Assembly (NCBI GenBank): GCA_016916535.1
Contig: CP070276.1
Coordinates: 2,914,001-2,978,000 of the forward strand
Direction: 5' to 3'
Length of the DNA stretch: 64,000 bases
Source: Dysgonomonadaceae bacterium zrk40
GTDB taxonomy: Bacteria > Bacteroidota > Bacteroidia > Bacteroidales > Dysgonomonadaceae
Under the pieces are notes generated by a model. That model saw only the letters and a list, made by a program, of their open reading frames with translations. It searched no databases and was not told the origin of the DNA. The position numbers were made by a program, and so were the translations under genes. Position 1 is the stretch's first letter. The number at the start of each line of letters is the position of its first letter. Of this stretch, positions 9,382-19,617 are shown one piece after another.

Positions 9382-10014
9382 ATGTTACAACCCGATAGCT
9401 TGATCTTTGACATGGATGGTACTCTATGGGATAATGTAGATAGTTACGTCATCTCATGGAACAGAGGTTTGATCAAAACCGGTTATCAGAAGCAGGTCAC
9501 CCGCAATGATATCCTCGGACTGATGGGTAAAGAGGCCCGCGTGATGCTCGACACCATCCTGCCGGATGCAGGTGAAACGGCCCAGGATCGCCTCTTTGAG
9601 GCAGTAATCAATGCGTATCAGGAGCTGCTGCCAATGATGAGCCCACTCATTTATGATGGTGTGGTGCAGGGGCTGGAGCAACTTGCCCAGAAATATCGGT
9701 TGTTCCTGCTCAGCAACTGCGAGGAGGGGGGACTGGTTAACTTCATGAGGCATACTCGTACCACTCATCTCTTTCTGGATTACATGGAACATGGGATGAA
9801 CCTGAAACCAAAACACCACAACCTCCGGCTACTGATGGCCAAGCATGGACTAAAGTCGCCACACTATATTGGTGACACCGACTCTGACAGTCACCAGTCT
9901 GCTTTGGCCGGGGTCCCATTTGTCATGGTAACTTATGGTTTTGGGACTACCAATCGCTTTCATTTGCAGTTTGATACTTTTCCCCGGTTGGTGCACCATT
10001 ACATGAATCAATAA
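9382..10014 (+). CDS. HAD family hydrolase (phosphoglycolate phosphatase-like)
   Basis: The protein is 210 residues from ATG 9382. The track-length upstream extension to 9331 overlaps the promoter and was rejected. HAD motif I is IFDMDGTLWDN, with nucleophile and acid/base Asp in DMDGT; motif II is LFLLSNC; motif III lies around LKPKHHN; motif IV is YIGDTDSD. Spacing between motifs I and II indicates a small alpha-helical (C1) cap as in Gph or beta-phosphoglucomutase relatives. It probably dephosphorylates a small phosphometabolite in the cytoplasm; the substrate is unknown. It is first in an operon with the symporter (9 bases downstream) and engB. Confidence 0.88.
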   Translation: MLQPDSLIFDMDGTLWDNVDSYVISWNRGLIKTGYQKQVTRNDILGLMGKEARVMLDTILPDAGETAQDRLFEAVINAYQELLPMMSPLIYDGVVQGLEQLAQKYRLFLLSNCEEGGLVNFMRHTRTTHLFLDYMEHGMNLKPKHHNLRLLMAKHGLKSPHYIGDTDSDSHQSALAGVPFVMVTYGFGTTNRFHLQFDTFPRLVHHYMNQ

Positions 10015-10023
10015 GCAGCCACA

Positions 10024-11496
10024 ATGAAGCCAATCTTTGTCCTTTTGGTCATTGCCCTTTATTTTGGGATGTTGATGCTGATTTCCTGGCTAACCGGCCG
10101 AAAGGGAGCTAGCAACGATGCCTTCTTCCGGGCAAACAAGTCATCCAAATGGTATGTGGTGGCAGTGGCAATGATTGGTACCTCCATCTCCGGCGTCACC
10201 TTTGTCTCAGTTCCCGGTATGGTGCGCAACCTCGACATGACCTATATGCAGATGGTGCTGGGCTTCTTTTTCGGCTACCTGGTGATTGCCTACATTCTGC
10301 TGCCGCTCTACTACAGGTTGAACCTTACCACCATTTACGGCTACCTTGAACAGCGCTACGGAGTCCGTTCCTACAAGACCGGCGCCTGGTTCTTCCTGCT
10401 CTCCAAGATTGTGGGCGCTGCTGCACGACTCTACCTTGTGGCTTACATCCTGCAGTCTCTGGTTTTCGACGCCTGGGGAGTGCCCTTTGTGGTGACGGTG
10501 ACCGGCATCATCCTGATCATTTGGCTCTACAGCCATAAGAGCGGAATCAAGACGATTATCTGGACCGACTGGCTTCAGACGTTGCTCTTCATCACTGCAT
10601 TGGTGCTGATCGTCTGGCAGCTCTCCTCAAGCATGGAGATGAACCTGGCGGAAATTGTCACCACCATACGAGAAAGCCCTCACTCCCGCATCTTTGTCTT
10701 TGACGACTGGCACAGCACCCAGCATTTCCTCAAGCAGTTCTTCAGCGGCATGTTTATCACCATCGTAATGACAGGACTCGACCAGGACCAGATGCAGAAG
10801 AACCTGACAATCCGAACCTTGCGGGATGCTCAGAAGAATGTGGTCTCTTACGGCCTGGCCTTCGCTCCCATCAACTTCCTGTTCCTTTCCCTTGGAGTGT
10901 TGTTGCTGGCTTATGCCGGACAGAATGGCATCCCTCTGCCGGAGGTCTCTGACAACATCCTGCCATTGATAGCCAGCGAGCACCTTGGTCCAGTAGTGTT
11001 GGGTATCTTCGTAGTGGGCATCGTCGCTGCTGCCTTTTCCAGTGCCGATTCGGCACTGACGGCACTCACCACCTCTTTCTGTGTCGACATACTCGGCATA
11101 AAATCCATCGCAAAAGATATCAAACAGGAGGAACGTGAAGTGCGTATCCGGCGACGAGTACACCTGGGCATCAGTGCCGTTTTCATCCTGATCATCCTGC
11201 TGATTGAAGCCATCGGTTCCGACAGCATCATCAACGCCATTTACAAGTTGGCATCATATACATATGGACCTCTGCTAGGGCTCTATGTGGCAGGTCTCTA
11301 CACGAAGGTAAATCCTGCTGACAGATACGTTCCTTTTGTTGCGATTGCTGCTCCGCTGATTTGCTTCCTAATTGAACTGGCTATATTTCAATTTTTTGCT
11401 TACCGGGTGGGGTATGAACTGTTGCTCATGAACGGGATGTTGACCGCATTGGGACTCTGGGCTATCTCACAAAACAACAAAAATAAACTTGCTTAG
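10024..11496 (+). CDS. Sodium:solute symporter (SSS family)
   Basis: This 490-residue inner-membrane protein has about 13 hydrophobic helices. Family hallmarks are the N-terminal MIGTSISGVTFVSVPGM segment (helix 2, part of the Na+ site), the GLDQDQMQKNLTIRT loop and the helix-8 stretch AAAFSSADSALTALTTSF, whose Ser/Thr residues form the second Na+ site. SSS transporters import sugars, amino acids, vitamins or sialic acids with Na+. The substrate is not recognisable here, and no catabolic neighbour points to one. The gene sits between the HAD hydrolase and engB with gaps of 9 and 3 bases, so the three are co-transcribed. Confidence 0.92.
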   Translation: MKPIFVLLVIALYFGMLMLISWLTGRKGASNDAFFRANKSSKWYVVAVAMIGTSISGVTFVSVPGMVRNLDMTYMQMVLGFFFGYLVIAYILLPLYYRLNLTTIYGYLEQRYGVRSYKTGAWFFLLSKIVGAAARLYLVAYILQSLVFDAWGVPFVVTVTGIILIIWLYSHKSGIKTIIWTDWLQTLLFITALVLIVWQLSSSMEMNLAEIVTTIRESPHSRIFVFDDWHSTQHFLKQFFSGMFITIVMTGLDQDQMQKNLTIRTLRDAQKNVVSYGLAFAPINFLFLSLGVLLLAYAGQNGIPLPEVSDNILPLIASEHLGPVVLGIFVVGIVAAAFSSADSALTALTTSFCVDILGIKSIAKDIKQEEREVRIRRRVHLGISAVFILIILLIEAIGSDSIINAIYKLASYTYGPLLGLYVAGLYTKVNPADRYVPFVAIAAPLICFLIELAIFQFFAYRVGYELLLMNGMLTALGLWAISQNNKNKLA

Positions 11497-11499
11497 ACT

Positions 11500-12108
11500 A
11501 TGAATATTCAAACGGCAGAATTCATCATCAGCAACACCGATCACCACCAATGCCCGCAGGACGGGAAACCGGAATATGCCTTTATTGGTCGTTCCAATGT
11601 TGGTAAGTCGTCACTGATAAACATGCTCACCAACCGAAAAGGATTGGCCATGACCTCTTCCACTCCGGGAAAGACCATGTTGATCAATCACTTTCTGATC
11701 AACGGTGAGTGGTATCTGGTGGACCTTCCCGGTTACGGGTACGCGCGTCGTGGCAAGGAGGGTCGGGAGAAACTACGGGTCATCATTGAAGATTATATTC
11801 TCGAAAGGGAGGTGCTGTCCAATCTCTTTGTACTGGTGGACTCGCGACATGAACCACAGCAGATTGATCTGGAATTCATGGAGTGGCTGGGTGAGAATGG
11901 CATCCCCTTTGCAATTGTTTTCACCAAGGCGGACAAGCAGGGAAGTGGCAAACTGCAGATGAATGTGAACGCATACAAAGAAAAGATGTTGGAGAGCTGG
12001 GAGGAGCTACCCCCCATCTTCGTTACCTCCTCCGAGAAAGCACAGGGTAGGGAGCTGTTGCTGGATTACATCAATGATATTAACCGTTCCCTTAGAGGAA
12101 AAGATTAA
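11500..12108 (+). CDS. engB: Ribosome biogenesis GTPase EngB/YsxC
   Basis: This 202-residue TRAFAC-class GTPase has G1 GRSNVGKSS (about 29-37), G2 in TSSTPGKT, G3 DLPGYG, G4 TKADKQ and G5 TSS. EngB (YihA/YsxC) is needed for late assembly of the 50S ribosomal subunit in the cytoplasm and is essential in many bacteria. Length and motifs are standard. It is the last gene of the HAD-symporter-engB operon. Its TAA at 12106-12108 interlocks with the atpG stop codon on the other strand through a shared TTAA. Confidence 0.97.
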   Translation: MNIQTAEFIISNTDHHQCPQDGKPEYAFIGRSNVGKSSLINMLTNRKGLAMTSSTPGKTMLINHFLINGEWYLVDLPGYGYARRGKEGREKLRVIIEDYILEREVLSNLFVLVDSRHEPQQIDLEFMEWLGENGIPFAIVFTKADKQGSGKLQMNVNAYKEKMLESWEELPPIFVTSSEKAQGRELLLDYINDINRSLRGKD

Positions 12109-12965
12109 CGGATTGTTCCTCCCGCAATATCAAGTAGTTCGTTTGTGATAGATTGCTGACGTACCTTGTTGTATTCAAGTTTTAACTCATCTATAAGGTT
12201 GTCAGCATTGTCGTTGGCAATCTGCATGGCAGTCATACGGGCTGCATGCTCAGAGGTGACCGAGTCGATGTGCATGGTATAGAGCTTCATCTGGATCACT
12301 TTGGGAAGTAGTTGCTCCAGGAGGCTGATCTTGTCAGGTTCCACAATGTATTCCTGCTCAGAACCCTCACTCCCGGCACATGGAAGTGCTACCGGTAAAA
12401 AGATCTCTTGCCGAACCTCTTGTGTTCCCTTGCTGACGAAGTGGTGGTAAATCAGTTCTACCCGGTCGATCTTACCGGTGATGAACAATTGCATCAACTC
12501 CATAGCAATCAGCCGCGTAGCCTTATAGGAGGGTTTGGCAGCGAGTGCTTCATAATCACCGGCCGGTACCATTCCCAATTTTTCTACTGATTTGGTAACC
12601 TTGTTCCCGATGGGATAGACCAGGATGTTTTCTTTCCCCAGATGCATGTAGCTCTCCATAACCGAAGAGAGCCTGGTTATGATGTTGTGGTTGAAACGAC
12701 CTGCAAGCCCCGTGTTGGAGGAGAATACCACGATGGCTACCCGTTTGACATCGCGCTGTTGGGTGTAAGGCGATTGGAACTCCTTCTCCTCTTGCAGCAG
12801 ATGTTGCAGCAAATGGTTCAGCTTCTGCTCATAAGGATAGAGTGTCGCGATGAGCTGCTGTGTCTTCAACAGCTTCGCGGAAGAGACCATCATCATGGCG
12901 GTGGTGATCTTCTTGGTGGAGCGGACCGATTGTAACCTGCTTTTAATTTCTTTCAGTAGTGCCAT
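12105..12965 (-). CDS. atpG: ATP synthase F1 subunit gamma
   Basis: This 286-residue protein is the central rotor stalk of the F1 sector. The N-terminal coiled coil ([22 protein letters not shown]) and the C-terminal helix ([22 protein letters not shown], here with the common signature ANDNADNLI) that together rotate inside the alpha3beta3 ring are intact. It is the last gene of the atp operon, six bases after atpA. There is no terminator between it and the convergent engB; the two genes overlap by four bases. Confidence 0.97.
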   Translation of the reverse strand: MALLKEIKSRLQSVRSTKKITTAMMMVSSAKLLKTQQLIATLYPYEQKLNHLLQHLLQEEKEFQSPYTQQRDVKRVAIVVFSSNTGLAGRFNHNIITRLSSVMESYMHLGKENILVYPIGNKVTKSVEKLGMVPAGDYEALAAKPSYKATRLIAMELMQLFITGKIDRVELIYHHFVSKGTQEVRQEIFLPVALPCAGSEGSEQEYIVEPDKISLLEQLLPKVIQMKLYTMHIDSVTSEHAARMTAMQIANDNADNLIDELKLEYNKVRQQSITNELLDIAGGTIR

Positions 12966-12971
12966 TGTCCT

Positions 12972-14561
12972 TTAGTATTGCATCGATTCGATGGTGTCTG
13001 ATGCAGCCTGTTCGATGATTTTTCCAATCTCGTTGTTCATGATCCCCTCCTTAAGTCGGTTGAGCACATCATCCCGGTGTTTCAACTCCATGGTGGCAAG
13101 AAACAGCTTCTCAAATCGGTCTACCTCCAACAGGGGAACCTTTTTGAGCAGACCGTGTGTACCACAGTAAAGAACTGCAATCTGGTGTTCCACCCTCATT
13201 GGAGTGTGTACAGGCTGTATCAGTAGCTGTTCATTTTTTTGCCCCTTGTCGATTGTCATCATGGTGACCGCGTCCATATCACCACCAAACTTGGTGAAGG
13301 CAGCCAGTTCCTGGTACTGCGCCTGGTCGATCTTCAGTGAACCGGCCACTTTTTTCATTGCCTTCACCTGCGCGTTGCCCCCCACGCGGGAGACGGAGAT
13401 GCCGACGTTGATGGCGGGACGGACCCCTCTGTTATAAAGATCAGCCTCCAAAAAGATCTGTCCATCGGTGATGGAGATCACATTGGTAGGGATGTAGGCG
13501 GAGACATCACCCGCCTGCGTCTCAATGATGGGTAGCGCGGTGAGGGAGCCACCACCCTTCACCCGTTCCTGCATGCATGAAGGAAGGTCGTTCATGTGCA
13601 TCACCACATCCTGCTGTGAGATGATGCTCGCGGCACGTTCCAGCAAGCGGGAGTGAAGGTAGAAGATATCACCCGGATAGGCTTCACGTCCCGAGGGGCG
13701 ACGTAGGATCAATGACACCTCCCGGTAAGCTACTGCTTGTTTGGAGAGATCATCGAAGACAACCAGGGCATGACGCCCTGTATCACGGAAATATTCACCC
13801 ACGGCAGCACCGGCAAATGGTGCGATGTAACGCAATGCAGCCGTATCGGATCCGCTGGCTGCAATCACGATGGTATAATCCATGGCTCCATGTTCGGTGA
13901 GTGTTTTCACCAGGGAAGCCACCGTTGAACCTTTCTGACCAATCGCCACGTAAATACAGTAGACCGGATCTCCCTCCTCATAGTTCTTCCGCTGATTCAA
14001 AATGGTGTCAATGGCGATACTTGATTTGCCGGTCTGACGATCACCAATGATCAACTCACGTTGACCCCGTCCGATGGGTATCATTGCATCTACCGCTTTG
14101 ATACCTGTTTGCAGTGGTTTGTTCACTGGCTGGCGGAAGATAACGCCAGGTGCTTTCCTTTCTAGCGGCATCTCCAACAGCTCACCCTTCAAGGCTCCTT
14201 TGCCATCGATCGGTTTACCTGTAGGTGAGATCACCCTTCCCAGCATACCTTCTCCCACGCGAATGGAGGCCACGTGGCCAGTACGTTTCACGATGTAACC
14301 CTCTTTTACATCGCTGGTGGCACCCAACAAGATGGCTCCCACGTTGTCCTCCTCCAGGTTCATGACGATGGCCTGCATGCCGTTGTCGAACAGCAACAGT
14401 TCATTAGACTCTGCATTGCGAAGCCCATATATGCGCACCACGCCATCACTGACGCTGATTACCTGGCCTGTCTCGTCGTACTTGATGTCGGTGTCGAGAC
14501 CCTCCAGCTGCATCCGCAGAATATCCGATACCTCACTAATTTTGATTCCGTTGTTTGCCAT
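12972..14561 (-). CDS. atpA: ATP synthase F1 subunit alpha
   Basis: The protein is 529 residues from ATG 14561; a GTG two codons earlier is possible but unlikely. It is the non-catalytic nucleotide-binding F1 subunit. The Walker A motif GDRQTGKSS, the VFDDLSKQAVAYREVSL segment and the family signature PAINVGISVSRVGG with its conserved arginine (arginine-finger region) are present. Length is slightly above the usual 500-515. It lies between atpH and atpG on the minus strand, 15 bases after the atpH stop. Confidence 0.98.
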   Translation of the reverse strand: MANNGIKISEVSDILRMQLEGLDTDIKYDETGQVISVSDGVVRIYGLRNAESNELLLFDNGMQAIVMNLEEDNVGAILLGATSDVKEGYIVKRTGHVASIRVGEGMLGRVISPTGKPIDGKGALKGELLEMPLERKAPGVIFRQPVNKPLQTGIKAVDAMIPIGRGQRELIIGDRQTGKSSIAIDTILNQRKNYEEGDPVYCIYVAIGQKGSTVASLVKTLTEHGAMDYTIVIAASGSDTAALRYIAPFAGAAVGEYFRDTGRHALVVFDDLSKQAVAYREVSLILRRPSGREAYPGDIFYLHSRLLERAASIISQQDVVMHMNDLPSCMQERVKGGGSLTALPIIETQAGDVSAYIPTNVISITDGQIFLEADLYNRGVRPAINVGISVSRVGGNAQVKAMKKVAGSLKIDQAQYQELAAFTKFGGDMDAVTMMTIDKGQKNEQLLIQPVHTPMRVEHQIAVLYCGTHGLLKKVPLLEVDRFEKLFLATMELKHRDDVLNRLKEGIMNNEIGKIIEQAASDTIESMQY

Positions 14562-14576
14562 GATCACTTTATTGTT

Positions 14577-15140
14577 TCATCTTGTTTCAATAGCCGCATC
14601 CAGTATCCTGAAACGGTTGCGGATGCGGGATAGTTCGCCTGCCACGCTGGCGTCCCAGCGGTCGTCGTCGAGGTAGAGGATGAAGCCTCCAATAATGGAG
14701 GGGTCGACTACAGGCTCCACCTCCAGACTGCCACCTACAATCTGACGGATGCGTTCGATGAACCGCTTCTCTGTCTCCTCATCGATCGGCAACGCGGTGA
14801 CAAGCCTGCCGTACTGGATCTCAAAACGCTCACGATGGAGCTCTGCATATCGCAGAGCGAAATAGTGAATCAGATCCTCACGTTCATTTTCTAAAATAAG
14901 CCGTAACATCCGTTGCAGCGAGGGAGGTAACTCTCCCCCTCCGCAGGCGGTTTGCAGAAGGGACATCTTTTGCTTTTTCGTGTTCATCGTTCCTGCAAGG
15001 GCACGACGCAAAGTAGGCTGTTGGTTGAACATGGCGGCCAGGGTCTGCATCCTTCGATAGACCTCCACCTGCTCTCCTGAGTCGATGGCATGTTCCAGCA
15101 GCGCTTTCGCGTAACGGGAGGAGATGAGTCCGGTGTTCAT
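14577..15140 (-). CDS. atpH: ATP synthase F1 subunit delta
   Basis: This 187-residue protein is the F1 delta (OSCP-like) subunit that ties the peripheral stalk to the top of F1. The N-terminal helical bundle begins with ISSRYAKALLEHA, matching the family start. The C-terminal half contains the conserved DPSIIGGFILYLDDDRWDAS segment, equivalent to the usual D..l.GG.ii..g motif. It sits five bases after atpF and ahead of atpA, the usual place. Confidence 0.95.
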   Translation of the reverse strand: MNTGLISSRYAKALLEHAIDSGEQVEVYRRMQTLAAMFNQQPTLRRALAGTMNTKKQKMSLLQTACGGGELPPSLQRMLRLILENEREDLIHYFALRYAELHRERFEIQYGRLVTALPIDEETEKRFIERIRQIVGGSLEVEPVVDPSIIGGFILYLDDDRWDASVAGELSRIRNRFRILDAAIETR

Positions 15141-15145
15141 TGTCG

Positions 15146-15646
15146 TCAGGATTTTGAGATGTCTACTTCATCCAGCAAGCGGTCTATCATCTTCATCTGC
15201 TCCTGCTCATCGCCCAGCTTCTCCCGTAGAATCCTTTCCGCCAACTCCACCGAGAGGGTAGAGACCTCACGGCGGATGGTGCGCAATGCCTCCTCCTGCT
15301 CTGCTTCAATCTTCTTGCGAGCCAAAGCCAACATCTTCTCCGATTCGGCAGCTGCCGCTGCGCGGGCTTCCTCAATCAGCTGTTCCTTGAGTCTGGTCGT
15401 CTCCTTGAGGATGGCATGCTGATCCCGACGTGCTTCAGCCAGCATCCGCTCGCCGGTCTGCACTACCTTCCCCAGTTCTTCCTGGGCTTCACGAGCTGCT
15501 ACCAATGACGCTTCGATGTAGTTCTTCCTCTTCTCAACAGCCTTCAGGATCACCGGAAACCCATACCTGGCCAGTATCAGAAGGACGATTCCGAAAGAGA
15601 TCATCATCCAGAAGAGCAGTCCCAGTTCGGGTGTCAATAACGACAT
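15146..15646 (-). CDS. atpF: ATP synthase F0 subunit b
   Basis: This 166-residue peripheral stalk subunit has one N-terminal membrane helix (about residues 8-28, FWMMISFGIVLLILARYG). A long charged alpha-helical coiled coil rich in Glu, Arg and Ala follows and dimerises to hold F1 in place. The conserved GFPVILKAVEKRKNYI region follows the membrane helix. It sits 12 bases after atpE. Length is typical. Confidence 0.96.
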   Translation of the reverse strand: MSLLTPELGLLFWMMISFGIVLLILARYGFPVILKAVEKRKNYIEASLVAAREAQEELGKVVQTGERMLAEARRDQHAILKETTRLKEQLIEEARAAAAAESEKMLALARKKIEAEQEEALRTIRREVSTLSVELAERILREKLGDEQEQMKMIDRLLDEVDISKS

Positions 15647-15658
15647 AGGGCAGTCAGT

Positions 15659-15907
15659 TTAAAGGATGAAACCACACACTACGATGGCAAACAAAGCGAC
15701 CCCCTCGATAAGGGCTGCCGAGATGATCATGGTGGTGCGGATGTCAGAGGCCGACTCCGGCTGACGTGCGATCCCCTCCAGGGCCGACTGTCCGATTCTG
15801 CCAATTCCAAAGGCTGCCGCAAATACGGCTACTCCGATTGCTACTGCCAATCCTAAAGTACTCAACGCTTCATGCTGTATCTGCAACATCACTGATAAAA
15901 GTTCCAT
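15659..15907 (-). CDS. atpE: ATP synthase F0 subunit c (proteolipid)
   Basis: This 82-residue hairpin of two membrane helices is joined by the polar loop EGIARQPESASDIRTT. The ion-carrying glutamate is in the second helix (ISAALIEGVALFAIVV). The Na+ signature found in Ilyobacter or Propionigenium c subunits (Q in helix 1 and EST..Y in helix 2) is absent, so proton coupling is inferred. The gene follows atpB after a 53-base AT-rich gap, the largest spacer in the operon. Confidence 0.97.
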   Translation of the reverse strand: MELLSVMLQIQHEALSTLGLAVAIGVAVFAAAFGIGRIGQSALEGIARQPESASDIRTTMIISAALIEGVALFAIVVCGFIL

Positions 15908-15960
15908 ACGATTCGTTTAATTGATTATTGGTTGTTATATTTCTTGTAATTATGTTATTC

Positions 15961-17079
15961 CTATTTGTGTGTCGGATGATTTGCCGTGCTATGTTCCCCG
16001 TTACGAACAATATGGGGCTCCACCCGTGCCAGTCCAATGAAGACGGCCGACAGCAGCGTGAAGACATAGGCTTGGATAAAGGCCACCAGCAGCTCCACAA
16101 AATCGATGAATACGGTGAACAACACCGATGCGGCTGTCATGGAAGCGTTGATGGTTGCTCCCAGGCTTACCGAGACAAAAATCAGGGAGGTGAGACCCAG
16201 CACGATGGCATGCCCCGCCATGATATTTGCAAAGAGACGAATCATCAAAGCAAAAGGCTTGGTGAAAAGGCCTACCACTTCGATGATTGGCATCAACGGA
16301 AAGGGAACCTTCAGCCATACCGGTACATCGGGCCAAAATATCTCTCGATAATACTCCTTCGATCCGGTGAAGTTGACCACCAAAAAGGTAGTAACGGCCA
16401 TTACCAGGGTGACGGCAATGTTGCCGGTCACGTTGGCCCCTCCCGGTATAAGTGGGATCAGGCCCATCAGGTTGTTGATCAGGATGAAGAAAAAGAGGGT
16501 GAGAAGATAGGGTGAGTAGCGCGCATAATCCTTCCCTACGGCCGGTTTAATCACTTCATCCTCTATCATCACCACCGCCATCTCCATCAGTCCGCCAAGC
16601 CCTTTCTTCGGTTTCAGCGGATCACGGCTGATGCTGCGTGCAGCAGAGAGGACCAGCAGGATCAGCAGCAGGGAGCTGAAGAGCAGCGAAGCGGCATTCC
16701 TGGTAAGAGAGAGGTCGAGTGGACGGGCGATCGTACCACCGGGCAGGGACTCTACGATTTTGCCGGCATACTTTCCTTCACTGGCAATGCTGAATCCGCG
16801 ATAACTGACCTCACCATGATGCAATCGGGAGGAGAGAAAGAGATGCCACCCACTCTGCCTGCTGTGGAGAATCACCGGTAGGGGAATAGATAGATCCCTC
16901 TCACCATTGCCTGTGATATGCCACTCATAGCTGTCCGCCAGATGGTGCAGGATCATCTCCTTCACATTGAGCTCACCACCACCGGCTGCCTCTTCATCTG
17001 TCTGCAGGGAGGCAGACACCTGGCTGGGGGACAGCAGGGTGATGAGCATCAATGCTATGAATGTGAGGCGTTGTTTCAT
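15961..17079 (-). CDS. atpB: ATP synthase F0 subunit a with long N-terminal extracytoplasmic extension
   Basis: At 372 residues this subunit is about 100 longer than E. coli AtpB. It starts with a signal-peptide-like segment (MKQRLTFIALMLITLLSPSQVSAS). An approximately 100-residue hydrophilic region then precedes the first canonical membrane helix at about 130-150. The core carries the essential arginine in FALMIRLFANIMAGH and the C-terminal helices facing the c ring. Such an N-terminal extension is common in Bacteroidota and Chlorobi AtpB. It overlaps the preceding small membrane protein gene by four bases. Confidence 0.96.
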   Translation of the reverse strand: MKQRLTFIALMLITLLSPSQVSASLQTDEEAAGGGELNVKEMILHHLADSYEWHITGNGERDLSIPLPVILHSRQSGWHLFLSSRLHHGEVSYRGFSIASEGKYAGKIVESLPGGTIARPLDLSLTRNAASLLFSSLLLILLVLSAARSISRDPLKPKKGLGGLMEMAVVMIEDEVIKPAVGKDYARYSPYLLTLFFFILINNLMGLIPLIPGGANVTGNIAVTLVMAVTTFLVVNFTGSKEYYREIFWPDVPVWLKVPFPLMPIIEVVGLFTKPFALMIRLFANIMAGHAIVLGLTSLIFVSVSLGATINASMTAASVLFTVFIDFVELLVAFIQAYVFTLLSAVFIGLARVEPHIVRNGEHSTANHPTHK

Positions 17080-17503
17080 AATTCTATCGGCTCCTTAGGC
17101 GGTTTGTTGTGTTCTGACTTGTTTTTGATGTACTTCTCCATCCGCAGGTAGATATAGGTCTCCCATACCAGATCTATCAGGTAGATGATGATGAAGACAA
17201 TTGCGAAGCTGCGTATACCAGCCTGGTGTATGTACCAGTAGATGAGGATGGTGATAAAGGAGACGAACACCTTGATCACTTTCAGCAGCATATAGAGGTT
17301 TACCATCTTCGTTGGATGAGTGATGGCTGAATGGCGGAATTGGGTGATGAAGAGAATCCCGAGCAGATAAAAGAAGAGTGGAATGATATAATAACCTTTT
17401 ACCAGTAGTGTCGGGAAGAAGGCTTCCAGCAACAACCAGATGCCCACACCGGTGACGGCCATCACCACGGTGTGAAATATGAGAAAATTGAAAATCAGCT
17501 TTT

Positions 17504-17507
<4 letters not shown>
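17076..17507 (-). CDS. Small membrane protein in the atp operon (AtpI-position protein)
   Basis: This 143-residue protein has four predicted membrane helices (about 5-25, 40-58, 75-95 and 102-120) and a positively charged C-terminal tail. It has no clear similarity that I can assign. In Bacteroidota atp operons a gene of this size regularly lies between atpC and atpB, where AtpI-like assembly factors of the c ring are expected, so such a role is an inference from position. It overlaps atpC and atpB by four bases each, which implies translational coupling. Confidence 0.75.
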
Positions 17508-19299
<1,792 letters not shown>

Positions 19300-19329
19300 T
19301 CAACGGTCCGGCAAATTGTCGGCCATGTA

Positions 19330-19337
19330 CAAAGATA
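19330..19337 (-). promoter_or_regulatory. -7 element of the atp operon promoter
   Basis: The minus strand reads TATCTTTG here, a perfect TAnnTTTG match, 49 bases before the atpD start codon. A weak -33 candidate (TTTG on the minus strand, 19353-19356) is closer than usual. Confidence 0.6.
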
Positions 19338-19367
19338 CAAAATAAGGAGAAGCAAAAAAGCATTCAG

Positions 19368-19402
19368 AAAAAAAAGTCCTGTTTCTCCGAAAAGAACAGG
19401 AC
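19368..19402 (-). terminator. Terminator of tRNA-Thr
   Basis: An 8-bp stem GTCCTGTT (19376-19383) pairs with AACAGGAC (19395-19402). On the minus strand it is followed by a run of eight T (19368-19375), the form of an intrinsic terminator just after the tRNA. Confidence 0.75.
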
Positions 19403-19426
19403 AGGTATGATTCTGTTGATCATTTG

Positions 19427-19499
19427 AGCCACAAGCGAGGATCGAACTCGCGACCTACGCGTTACGAATGCGTTACTCTACCATCTGAGCTATTGTGGC
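19427..19499 (-). tRNA. tRNA-Thr (anticodon CGU)
   Basis: A 73-base cloverleaf is visible on the minus strand. The acceptor stem is GCCACAA with TTGTGGC, the D-arm TAGCTCAGATGG, the anticodon loop TTCGTAA (anticodon CGU, reading ACG) and the T arm GCGAG-TTCGATC-CTCGC. The discriminator base is U, and the 3' CCA is not encoded. The innermost anticodon stem pair is an A-C mismatch (31-39), which is tolerated in tRNAs. It lies between the atp operon and secDF with its own terminator. Confidence 0.95.
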
Positions 19500-19568
19500 C
19501 TTTAATCAGAGTGCAAAAGTAAAAAAAAAAATGAGATATGCCAACCGATGCACTCATTTTATCAAACA

Positions 19569-19598
19569 AAAACGGGCAGCATTGCTGCCGCCCGTTTT
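19569..19598 (-). terminator. Terminator of secDF
   Basis: A hairpin with arms AAAACGGGC and GCCCGTTTT, extended after one mismatch by GCA/TGC, lies 20 bases after the secDF stop. It is followed on the minus strand by a T-rich stretch. Confidence 0.8.
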
Positions 19599-19617
19599 AT
19601 GAATTATTTGTTGTAAT

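Noticed and set aside
15659-15907. Sodium-dependent ATP synthase
   Set aside because: The c subunit lacks the helix-1 Gln and helix-2 EST..Y residues used for Na+ binding.
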